This document shows positions 1-7,414 of a stretch of DNA of 64,000 bases, piece by piece. How positions within the stretch are numbered: the stretch's first letter is position 1; each line of letters opens with the position of its first letter. Both the position numbers and the translations under genes were made by a program. Location: the NCBI GenBank assembly GCA_016744395.1, contig JADGEK010000007.1, forward strand, positions 1 to 64,000. The letters run 5' to 3'. The stretch comes from Gammaproteobacteria bacterium (GTDB lineage Bacteria > Pseudomonadota > Gammaproteobacteria > GRL18). The notes under the pieces are model-generated. The model worked only from the letters and a program-made list of their open reading frames with translations, searched no databases and was not told the origin of the DNA.

Positions 1-361
1 AACACATTGAGAATGGATTAAAAGGACATTATATAATTATGTCTGTTAAAGTCGTTATTCAGAACAACTGGCTTAGGTAAAATTAATGAAACGACAGAGA
101 GGATAATCCGTTTTATTGAAAGTTAATAAAATGCTATTAAGCGACTGATGTCAGAAAAAGCATCACTATCAATGTCCAGATGACAATCCATATTATCTGT
201 AATTTCATAAAAATTGAAATTCTTAATATTATATCATTAATAAGTACTAATATCATTAGGATAAAAAGTGGGAATATTGAATAAAGTTTGAAAATAGGGT
301 GGCTGGATACTGATTGGAGTTTATTACATCCAATCACATTGAATGAGTTTTAGAGCGGAAA
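1..361. other. Leading non-coding stretch
   Basis: AT-rich sequence in which I see no credible gene. A short minus-strand open frame at 137-337 encodes a hydrophobic low-complexity peptide with no ribosome binding site and looks like a chance frame. No RNA gene or clear hairpin terminator was recognised. Confidence 0.4.
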
Positions 362-520
362 CTAGGGTCCTAATTGATCTTGGGAGCTGGAAAAGGCTTC
401 AGCCGCTTCTAATACACCTCTTGGCACATTAACGGCGCTCTCTATCCACATGTTTCTATATTCGTAAGGCTCACAACGGATTAAAAGGTGGTAGTTATTT
501 GCTTTCTTGGATTTTCTTTT
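362..520 (-). pseudogene. Possible C-terminal gene remnant (no start codon)
   Basis: Reading the minus strand from about 520 to a TAG at 362-364 gives about 50 codons with protein-like composition (for example IRCEPYEYRNMW, then VPRGVLEAAEAFSSS). There is no plausible start codon before a methionine 29 residues from the end. It lies just downstream of the response regulator gene on the same strand. It may be the tail of a decayed gene, or chance. I do not recognise the family. Confidence 0.25.
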
Positions 521-536
521 TTAGAGTACTCTCTAT

Positions 537-1193
537 TTATCTATCGCTGAGTTGTTTTTTTAATAGACCATGTTGTACAGCCATAACCGCGGCCTCCACA
601 CGGGAGTGAATATTCAATTTCCGTAATATAGCTTTAACATGTAATTTGACAGTACCATCAGAAATATCTAAATTTCTGGCAATGACTTTATTGCTCTGAC
701 CTTCAGCTAATAGAAATAATATTTCTGTTTCTCTGGGGGTTAATTCAGAAAAAGGACTGGGTTCAGGGGCTGGAGGGACATGGCCTTGAACAACTTTTGC
801 TAAAATGGGCGTTAAGTCGGGTGCAACCACGGTTTTTCCATCGTGGATATCCTGCAATGCCGTGACTAATTCATCAGGCTGCATACCTTTGAGCAAGAAA
901 CCTTGTGCGCCGCATTGTAATGCTTCAATTAAATCGCGCTCGTCGTCAACAGTGGTCAGAATTGCTATGGGCATTTCTTCACCTTGTTCACGAAGCTTTT
1001 TCAATACTTCGATGCCATCCATATCAGGCATGCGCATATCAAGCAGGACAACGTCAGGCTTTTTTTCGCTGACAATTTTTAAACCTTCCTGACCGCTACC
1101 TGCACTGGCAATAACTTCTATTCCCATTCTTTCTAATAGTCCCTGAAGACCTGCTCGAAAAAGGGTATGATCATCAATTAATAAAACGCGCAT
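537..1193 (-). CDS. NarL/FixJ-family response regulator
   Basis: This is a 218-residue two-component response regulator. Residues 1-118 are a receiver domain with the acidic pair D7-D8, phosphoacceptor D52 in LLDMRMPD, the switch threonine in AILTT and the conserved lysine in FLLKG. Residues about 148-210 form a LuxR-type helix-turn-helix (LTPRETEILFLLAEGQSNK, then a recognition helix around GTVKLHVKAILRKL). It is transcribed after the histidine kinase at 1306-2961 with a 112-base gap, so the two are probably one operon and a cognate pair. The arrangement resembles NarX/NarL, but there are no nitrate reductase genes in the window, so the input signal and the regulon are unknown. Its position next to dsrR and dsrN makes control of sulfur or respiratory genes a reasonable inference only. 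Confidence 0.9.
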   Translation of the reverse strand: MRVLLIDDHTLFRAGLQGLLERMGIEVIASAGSGQEGLKIVSEKKPDVVLLDMRMPDMDGIEVLKKLREQGEEMPIAILTTVDDERDLIEALQCGAQGFLLKGMQPDELVTALQDIHDGKTVVAPDLTPILAKVVQGHVPPAPEPSPFSELTPRETEILFLLAEGQSNKVIARNLDISDGTVKLHVKAILRKLNIHSRVEAAVMAVQHGLLKKQLSDR

Positions 1194-1305
1194 AAAATTT
1201 TGTCTTTATTTTTAAGAGCCATTCGCTATAAAGCAACTGACCAGATAAAAATCCACATGCTTATAGCGATTAGCGGACTCAGTATATGTTTCTACTATTG
1301 CAAGC

Positions 1306-2961
1306 TTATACAGTCGGTTTTTCTGTATTTATTAAATCCGGGAAAAACTTGACTGATTTTTCTACAACAACCCGAGGTGGAAATGTTAACAGAATTTGAG
1401 TGCCCTCACCAGACTCTGTCTCAATTGATATTTTTCCACCAATACGTCTGGCACGTTCTTCCATAACGCTGATACCAATGTGCTCCCCCAGGCTGTTGGT
1501 TAAATTAGGATTTTCTATGCCGATGCCATCATCTTCAATGAGTATCTCACAGTTTCGGTGATCCACACTACTGCTGGGATTTGGGCTTCGAGCTAATATT
1601 CGAACAGTACGAGCCTGGCTATGCTTTCCAACGTTTGCCAGGGACTCCTGTACAATTCGAACAATTTGAAATTCTTGTTCTGATTTTAAATCAATAAACC
1701 ATTCGTTTTGGAAAAAGATCGGGATATTATGATTGGATTGAAAATTTGATATGAGTTGCTCCAAAGCTGGAATGAGCCCGCGTTTATTCATGGGGGCTCT
1801 AAAATGTGTTATCAGGCCACGGACTTCACGATAAGCTTCATCAATACTTTCGTGTAAGCGAGTGACCTCTTCCCTTTCAACAGGAATGTTTTCCAATATG
1901 TTTTCTTCCAGAATGGTGACCTGAAATCGTAAGCTGGCTAAAGTTTGTGCCAGAGAATCGTGCAATTCATGGGCTAATAAAGTACGTTCTTTCATGATAG
2001 AATGCTGTCGAGTATCTTTGTCCAAACGAGCTTTTTCTATTGCCATCCCCAGATGTTTACCAATACTGGTTAATAATTCTGATAAGTCTTCGCTCATATA
2101 AACATTGGGCTGATCAATAAACAAATTATAAATACCCAAATGCACGCCTTGATGCTCCAGTGGAACAGCGATAATTTCTGCGTCGTTGCCATCAAATAAC
2201 ATCGTGCCCGATAGTTTAGTACAATTTTTTATGGAGACTCCACACTCAACTGAGCCCTGAGTGAGTGAAGTGCCACAAAGACAACGTTGTATGGGGACGT
2301 ATTGTTCTTCTTTAACAAATTGTTCATTCAAGCCCATTGACGCAACCATTTCCAATTGATCGTCATCTGTGCGTAATCGTACGGTTCCTGCTCGGGCATT
2401 GGTTAAGCTGATCAGCATTTGTAGAAAGCGGGATAATAGGTCATCCAGATCTTCAGATCGGTTTATGGAGGTGGCGACCTCATAAAGAATATTCAGGGAT
2501 TGGTTTTTTTCCTCTACTTTATGTATCTGTTTATCCACTTCCGTTTGAAACTCTGCCGATAAGCTTTGTAATTTATCACTTAAAGAATTAATGTCGACTG
2601 CTAGTTTTGCAAATTCACCTTCTTTAGGCATTGGTAAGCGGGCAGTATAATCTTTCTTCTTCATTTGTAGTGCCCAATTTCTCAAATGAATAAAAGGTGT
2701 CACCAGATCATGTCGAATTAAAAAAGAAATATGAAAAATGAAGAAGAGACCAATGAGTAAGAGTAATAGATTGAGCCAGAGTAGTAGGCTATGACTGGTA
2801 ATGATTTGATTGAGAGCTAAAAAATTAAGCCCAGCCATAATAATGAGTAGATTCCCCAGTATAATGAGAGGTAAAAAGAGTCGACTGTATTTTAAGCGAA
2901 TGGGTTGGCGACTTAAATCCTCAGATTTTTTTGAGTGTGTGTCTATTCGAACAAGAGGCAT
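1306..2961 (-). CDS. NarX-like membrane sensor histidine kinase with GAF domain
   Basis: This is a 551-residue sensor kinase. Two membrane segments (about 28-50 and 57-82) are separated by only a few residues, so the large periplasmic ligand domain of NarX is absent. A HAMP linker (about 84-136), a short coiled stretch and a GAF domain (about 155-310) follow, then the HisKA_3 H-box HELHDSLAQT at 331-340 with probable phosphoacceptor H334, and an HATPase domain ending in GEGTQILLTFP. The GAF domain carries a cysteine group (C227, C229, C240, C247) that could bind a metal or sense redox state. That is inferred from spacing only. It is co-directional with the response regulator. Signal sensing is probably cytoplasmic or membrane-coupled rather than periplasmic. 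Confidence 0.88.
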   Translation of the reverse strand: MPLVRIDTHSKKSEDLSRQPIRLKYSRLFLPLIILGNLLIIMAGLNFLALNQIITSHSLLLWLNLLLLLIGLFFIFHISFLIRHDLVTPFIHLRNWALQMKKKDYTARLPMPKEGEFAKLAVDINSLSDKLQSLSAEFQTEVDKQIHKVEEKNQSLNILYEVATSINRSEDLDDLLSRFLQMLISLTNARAGTVRLRTDDDQLEMVASMGLNEQFVKEEQYVPIQRCLCGTSLTQGSVECGVSIKNCTKLSGTMLFDGNDAEIIAVPLEHQGVHLGIYNLFIDQPNVYMSEDLSELLTSIGKHLGMAIEKARLDKDTRQHSIMKERTLLAHELHDSLAQTLASLRFQVTILEENILENIPVEREEVTRLHESIDEAYREVRGLITHFRAPMNKRGLIPALEQLISNFQSNHNIPIFFQNEWFIDLKSEQEFQIVRIVQESLANVGKHSQARTVRILARSPNPSSSVDHRNCEILIEDDGIGIENPNLTNSLGEHIGISVMEERARRIGGKISIETESGEGTQILLTFPPRVVVEKSVKFFPDLINTEKPTV

Positions 2962-3054
2962 ATATTTTAGGCCTGAAAATGGTTAATAGAGCGTGATTGG
3001 CCTGTCATTTAGAATAAAAATAACTGGCCATAAAGGCTGCAATTTTTCTGCTAT

Positions 3055-3369
3055 TTACTCTGTAGGCGCTTTGTAGGTTGGATCATTGGGGTTTTTGAAA
3101 ATAAACTGACTCTCTTCACCTTCAATTTCAACATAATCCACTTCTGTACCATTGAGAATATCCAATAAATCATTATTAACAATAACTTGAATGCCTCGAA
3201 TATCATAAAGACTATCGTTATCTTTTTGCTGATCAAAGCCCATTAAGTATTGGAAGCCTTTATGTTTGGCATGCTGAGTAATTGCAATTCTTAAAGGATC
3301 GGTTTCATCACCGCTGGCTTTTATTTGAGCTAAAATTTGATTAGCAGCATCTTCGGTTAGTTTTATCAT
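3055..3369 (-). CDS. dsrR: DsrR, cysteine-free A-type scaffold-like protein
   Basis: This is a 104-residue protein of the IscA/A-type carrier fold (IKLTEDAANQIL start; GFDQQKDND and NDLLDILNGTEVDY in the body). It contains no cysteine, so it cannot hold an Fe-S cluster like IscA. That is the known hallmark of DsrR of Allochromatium, where it affects dsr expression or mRNA stability rather than cluster assembly. I chose the ATG at 3369 because GAGG sits 6 bases upstream. A TTG start 21 bases earlier is possible but has no better site. It follows dsrN with a short gap, matching the N-R order of other oxidative dsr loci, although here both genes are divergent from dsrA. Confidence 0.85.
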   Translation of the reverse strand: MIKLTEDAANQILAQIKASGDETDPLRIAITQHAKHKGFQYLMGFDQQKDNDSLYDIRGIQVIVNNDLLDILNGTEVDYVEIEGEESQFIFKNPNDPTYKAPTE

Positions 3370-3437
3370 ACTTTGCCTCACTTTTATCAATTAATTATCA
3401 ATCTTATATTTATCTGGTTTGTTTCTTTAGTACTGAT

Positions 3438-4895
3438 TCAGTTGCTCTTTTGTTCATGAATAAACTGAATAAAACGTTTTGCCCAATGGTTTTGATTAGT
3501 GTCTTGTAAATGAGCATAACAAGCTAAGAGGTTTTTATACACAATGCCGTCATGATGCCCGTCAATACCACTGCCTCGATGTATTTTGTATGCAAAATTG
3601 AGAGGCTCAGTTATATTGATCAGATGTGAATAATGAAATTCATGGGCGGATATAGTGCTTTCTGTCTCATTAGCCTTGTTATGAGGAGTTTCTTTGCTGG
3701 ACTGTGCTTTGCCAGGCTGTCTGGGCCAGGGCATTGATGATGTTTCACTAAAGCAAATGAGGCCACGTCCTTGAGGTGTTTCTTCCATCTGAGCATCAGC
3801 AGGTATAATACCAACCATATTAGTTTGTTGTTGATTACCTTGATACTCAGAGATGATACTGCGACATAAATACATGAGGCCACCACATTCTGCGTAGGTT
3901 GGTAAGCCATCCTCTATGGCATCAAAGACAGACTGTCGAAAAGATTGATTTGCGTATAAGCCTTCGAGTCTTTCTTCAGGAAAGCCGCCACCAATAAATA
4001 AACCGTCAATATTCTCAGGCAAGTGTTTATCAAGCAGTGAATTAACTTCAATTAATTCAGCACCTGCTGCTTCAAGTGCTTCAAGATCACCTGGGTAATA
4101 GAAGCCAAAAGCACTGTCATTAATATACGCAAGGCGTATCTGAGTTTTAACGGGCTGTGTGTTTGGGACTGATTTAATTGGACTTTTCAAGTGTTTTGGC
4201 GAATGTAAATGACTGATCTCAATGATTTTATTGAGATCAACTTGAGAAGAAATGACCGCACCAATATCAGTAATCTTTTTTTGAGCTTCACCATCTTCAT
4301 TGCTGGGCATTAAGCCTAAATGGCGCTCCACAATCTCCAGGCGTTTATCTTTGTGTACAGCACCAAGAACAACAACATCTGTATAGTGTTCAATGACAGC
4401 ACGTAATTTACTTTCATGCCGAGAACCCCCTAATTGATTGAGAATAACACCAGCAATATTAATACCTGGGTCAAAATCCTGATAACCTAATATCAGTGGT
4501 GCTATGCCGCGTGTCATGCCGCGGGTATCTAAGACAAGAATAACAGGTGCATCAACCAGTTTTGAGACTGCTGCATTACTATTACTGCCATCCAGGTCAA
4601 GACCATCATACAGTCCTTTGTTACCTTCAATCAGACTAATATCACAAGCAGTCATTTTACGAGAGACTAATTGCAAAATTTCATCGCGTGACATGGTGTT
4701 AAAATCAAGGGTATAGCAAGGACGACCTGAAGCACTGCCATGCCAGAGAGGGTCAATATAATCTGGGCCTTTCTTAAAAGGTTGGACTTTAAGACCTTTG
4801 TTTTTCAGGGCCGCTAATAAGCCTATGGTAATGGTTGTTTTACCTGAGGATTTGTGGGCTGCTGAAATAAATAATGGGTTTGCTGAAATAGGCAT
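3438..4895 (-). CDS. dsrN: DsrN, cobyrinate a,c-diamide synthase-like siroheme amidase
   Basis: This is a 485-residue CobB/CbiA-type glutamine amidotransferase. The N-terminal half is a P-loop synthetase (SSGKTTITIGLLAAL near residue 15, DYIDPLWH, EGNKGLYDG). The C-terminal half is a class I glutaminase with the nucleophile motif YAECGGLMYL and a final HEFHYSH. In sulfur oxidizers DsrN makes siro(heme) amide, the cofactor of DsrAB. Cobalamin biosynthesis is the alternative, but the adjacency to dsrR and the dsr operon and the absence of cob genes favour DsrN. A linker of about 30 residues rich in S, T and K interrupts the glutaminase region before HEFHYSH. The siroheme precursor is presumably supplied by CysG at 28.1 kb. 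Confidence 0.88.
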   Translation of the reverse strand: MPISANPLFISAAHKSSGKTTITIGLLAALKNKGLKVQPFKKGPDYIDPLWHGSASGRPCYTLDFNTMSRDEILQLVSRKMTACDISLIEGNKGLYDGLDLDGSNSNAAVSKLVDAPVILVLDTRGMTRGIAPLILGYQDFDPGINIAGVILNQLGGSRHESKLRAVIEHYTDVVVLGAVHKDKRLEIVERHLGLMPSNEDGEAQKKITDIGAVISSQVDLNKIIEISHLHSPKHLKSPIKSVPNTQPVKTQIRLAYINDSAFGFYYPGDLEALEAAGAELIEVNSLLDKHLPENIDGLFIGGGFPEERLEGLYANQSFRQSVFDAIEDGLPTYAECGGLMYLCRSIISEYQGNQQQTNMVGIIPADAQMEETPQGRGLICFSETSSMPWPRQPGKAQSSKETPHNKANETESTISAHEFHYSHLINITEPLNFAYKIHRGSGIDGHHDGIVYKNLLACYAHLQDTNQNHWAKRFIQFIHEQKSN

Positions 4896-4965
4896 AGATT
4901 AATAGATAAGGACAAAAAGAAAGTTTTTCAAGGAGTTAGTGTTCATATGTAGCATTTAAAAATGA

Positions 4966-4996
4966 AAAAAAAAGGCCGCATAAGCGGCCTTTTTTG
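4966..4996. terminator. Rho-independent terminator
   Basis: An 8-base GC-rich stem (AAGGCCGC / GCGGCCTT) with the loop ATAA is flanked by A and T runs, so it works in either direction. It lies 28 bases after the small minus-strand gene at 5025-5234, so it most likely ends that transcript, separating it from dsrN. Confidence 0.9.
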
Positions 4997-5024
4997 TGTT
5001 AAGTCTTTTTAAAAAAAAGAGTTC

Positions 5025-5234
5025 TTAACGCTTCCAAGAAGAATCTTTTTCTTCATGAGCCATATCTAAAACTTGAACAGCTTTTTCCATGAAATCATTT
5101 TTATAAGTTTCTAACTCATGACCAGCACCTGGGTTATAGTAGTCATCAGGGTGCATTCCATTTTCATTTTCAAATTTAATGAATTTAGTTTGCATGTCGA
5201 TTAATTCTTTGATTAGTTCTGCTTTAGTGCTCAT
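5025..5234 (-). CDS. Small acidic soluble protein of unknown function
   Basis: This is a 69-residue, charged, mostly helical protein starting MSTKAELIKELIDMQ, with a central NPGAGHELE loop. It has no signal peptide, membrane segment or cysteine. GGAGACATGA stands immediately before the ATG on the minus strand, which supports the start. It follows the DsrC-like gene with a 111-base gap and ends in a strong hairpin terminator, suggesting a defined and possibly abundant transcript. I do not recognise the family. A sulfur-related role is suggested only by its place between a DsrC paralogue and dsrN. Confidence 0.7.
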   Translation of the reverse strand: MSTKAELIKELIDMQTKFIKFENENGMHPDDYYNPGAGHELETYKNDFMEKAVQVLDMAHEEKDSSWKR

Positions 5235-5345
5235 TTCATGTCTCCAACGTACTGAGTATTCATCAGTTATAAGCTAAAAATTTTGAAATAATATATCCGA
5301 AAATCCCCGAATACACCATATCTATAAAGGGTAGTACAAAAAGGA

Positions 5346-5684
5346 TTAATAACCGCCTTTACGTTTGCTTTCTGGCAAACCAGAAATACGGCCACCTTGT
5401 TTGCTTGGATCTTGTGGAAAAAGGTTATATAAATCTTTAGAACCAATTTTTTCACCCCAGGTTGAACCCATTTCTTTAATTAAGGCACGTGTATTAGGGT
5501 TTTTTCCACCATTATTGATAAATTGATCACGTAAAAAATTAATCAGATCCCAATGTTTATCTGTTAATTCAATATCTTCATCAGTAGCCATCTGCTTAGC
5601 CAAACCTTCACTCCAATCAGTGATATCAACAAGATATCCATTAGCGGTGAGTTCTATCTCTTTACCTTCAAAAGTAATAGCCAT
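5346..5684 (-). CDS. DsrC-family paralogue lacking both redox cysteines (RspA-like)
   Basis: This is a 112-residue member of the DsrC/TusE/RspA family, clearly alignable with the true DsrC encoded at 11067-11402 (shared DGYLVD-like start, HWDLINFLRDQF, LYNLFPQDPSKQGG, GLP near the end). In DsrC the C-terminal arm carries two cysteines that take up and pass on sulfur. Here both positions are glycine (KQGGRISGLP and a final KGGY), and the protein has no cysteine at all. It therefore cannot act as a sulfur carrier. Family members without these cysteines are known as RspA and are thought to be regulatory. It sits divergent from the dsr operon, downstream of the Cas6-like gene with a 182-base gap. 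Confidence 0.88.
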   Translation of the reverse strand: MAITFEGKEIELTANGYLVDITDWSEGLAKQMATDEDIELTDKHWDLINFLRDQFINNGGKNPNTRALIKEMGSTWGEKIGSKDLYNLFPQDPSKQGGRISGLPESKRKGGY

Positions 5685-5866
5685 TAAATCTGCTCCGTAA
5701 AAACTGTGTGTAAAATATTGACTGAAAATAACTAAAGCTGAGAGTCAATATCAATGAAATTTGAAAAATATTCATCTTAAGTAATTTAAGAGTTTGATAA
5801 TATATTAGTTACAAATAAAATGCATCCCTCAAAAGAGATAGGATGTGATAAATGTCAAGCTCTGTT

Positions 5867-6553
5867 CTATTCATCTGAATTAACCGCTGTAATCCCTTTT
5901 TGAGGAATAAAAATACCACAACCATAACTATAAAAAGAACCCACACCGTTTTCCTGTAAAGTAATTGATTCTTCAGGATTAATGTCGGCAACCATTAAAC
6001 TGCGTGTTTTTATGAATCCATCAGGTGTTTTCAATTGACGTGATTTTCCGCAGAGCATTTTTCTGACATTAATTCCCATGGCCTGAATTTGTGTATGAAT
6101 AGCACTTAAAAAAGCATCTTCACTTTCTTCTGTTTCAGGTACATAGACATGGCGGGAAACAATAGTCGTCATGGTACTGAGCAAGTGTTGTTCCGATTGG
6201 CCAATTGTCATTTCATTGCCATCAATTGAGATCTTTTGCCCTGTAATAGCCTGGACTTCTTTCTTTCGGCTCATGGGGATCCGAAGTTTTAGACGAGTTC
6301 GACGTGATAATTGAATCACTTCACCACTAAAAGTGTCGGAGCGTTCCCAACCATTTCCAGATTGAGGAATATAAATATGATGAACGGCAGATTGAGGATC
6401 ATCTTTAAACCAGGGCAATAATTCATTAATTGCATTCGTTAGAGCCCAGGCATGATCGAGCTTTATTTGTTTGCAGGCTACTTTAAAGGAGAGATCAATG
6501 ACATTATCAGGTGCAATGAACTCATTGGATTTGTCTTCTTCATTCCAAAACAT
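5867..6553 (-). CDS. Cas6/Cmx6-like protein (type I-MYXAN family) without a CRISPR array
   Basis: This is a 228-residue protein resembling the Cmx6 branch of Cas6 endoribonucleases. An N-terminal segment has LDHAWALTNAINELLPWF (about residues 33-50). The middle has RRTRLKLRIPMSR and a TGQKISIDGNEMTIGQ stretch. The C-terminus has the glycine-rich GVGSFYSYGCGIFIPQKG seen in RAMP-fold Cas6 proteins. Cas6 enzymes bind and cut hairpins in CRISPR repeat RNA. No repeat array, cas1, cas2 or effector gene is visible here. The gene sits in a minus-strand group with a DsrC paralogue, divergent from dsrA. It may be a repurposed RNA-binding protein of the sulfur locus. The assignment rests on recognised family pattern, not on a search. 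Confidence 0.7.
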   Translation of the reverse strand: MFWNEEDKSNEFIAPDNVIDLSFKVACKQIKLDHAWALTNAINELLPWFKDDPQSAVHHIYIPQSGNGWERSDTFSGEVIQLSRRTRLKLRIPMSRKKEVQAITGQKISIDGNEMTIGQSEQHLLSTMTTIVSRHVYVPETEESEDAFLSAIHTQIQAMGINVRKMLCGKSRQLKTPDGFIKTRSLMVADINPEESITLQENGVGSFYSYGCGIFIPQKGITAVNSDE

Positions 6554-6607
6554 TATAGCAACCTCTTAATCTTTATTTCACATACAGTAAGCTGTGCTGA
6601 CTGAATA

Positions 6608-6799
6608 CTATTTAGGTGCACTGGTAAATTTCGCCTCTAAATCCGTTTCCCATTCATCGGGAGTATCAGGGTAGGGTGGCTTGATATCAATATCAAAGAA
6701 CATTTCACCCTCTTTTGCTTTAACTTGAATCAACTTAATTAAATCAGAATAAGATTCCAATTGGTGATTTTGGATTAAAACTTCACTTAAGATTAACAT
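6608..6799 (-). CDS. Small protein of unknown function upstream of the Cas6-like gene
   Basis: This is a 63-residue protein beginning MLILSEVLIQNHQLE, with an acidic, proline-containing C-terminal half (DIDIKPPYPDTPDEW). The frame stays open 16 codons further upstream, but that part is hydrophobic low-complexity sequence, so the ATG at 6799 is the more likely start. The ribosome binding site is weak. It is 54 bases upstream of the Cas6-like gene on the same strand, so the two are probably cotranscribed. No family recognised. Confidence 0.5.
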   Translation of the reverse strand: MLILSEVLIQNHQLESYSDLIKLIQVKAKEGEMFFDIDIKPPYPDTPDEWETDLEAKFTSAPK

Positions 6800-6847
6800 A
6801 CAAAAATACTCGGTTTTAAAATATAAATAAAGAAATAGGAGCATCAT

Positions 6848-7414
6848 TCAACAAATTCAAGTCTCAAGATTACATCTTTTAATATTAGAGGATGTTAATT
6901 GACATACATCAGTAATAGTTAAAAAGTACTAGTGTATAATTTGTGCAATATGATTTGAGAAACAAATTGGTCAGAAATAGAATCTATTGGTTTATAAGAC
7001 TATATTAATCTAGTTTGTGATTTATTTATTAAAATATGCCAAAAAACGATGACAAATTGATATCTATAAATAGCCATTTTTATATTGCAGAAAATCTTTT
7101 AACCAATTGATAATAATGGTTTAAATCATATTTTTATTTTAAGGTATGAAAAGATATATCCACAAGGGGATAGTAGCTGGAGGGGGATGTCTCCCAAAGG
7201 AAGGGTTTCTTACTTTATTATTAAGTCCTAAAATTCACTCCATTGTTTTTGTGTGTCTTGTGAAGGTTTACTTTATCGTGTATCTTTGCAAGGCTAAAGA
7301 TTATTGTTTTAATCCTACTTTTTATCAATGTTTAAAGCAGGTTTGGAACCAAAATTAAATATTATTAAGCGATATTTTGTTAGTTGCACCCAATTTTACC
7401 TAAGGGAGAAAACC
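6848..7414. promoter_or_regulatory. Divergent regulatory region upstream of dsrA
   Basis: About 570 AT-rich bases separate dsrA from the minus-strand small protein gene. Visible elements are an exact TATAAT at 6935-6940, though no good -35 lies at normal spacing, a dyad AACCA...TGGTT at 7101-7121 that could be an operator, and the dsrA ribosome binding site AAGGGAG just before 7415. A 70-codon plus-strand frame at 7146-7358 has an unconvincing composition and is not called. The exact transcription start cannot be fixed from sequence. Confidence 0.5.

Noticed and set aside
137..337. 66-codon minus-strand frame at the window start
   Set aside because: Hydrophobic low-complexity peptide in AT-rich DNA without a start signal.
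7146..7358. 70-codon plus-strand frame in the dsrA leader
   Set aside because: Composition is unlike a protein, its end is within the possible upstream extension of dsrA, and the ribosome site is too close to the start. Treated as chance.
4900..7400. CRISPR array near the Cas6-like gene
   Set aside because: No regularly spaced repeats were found in the flanking sequence or elsewhere in the window.
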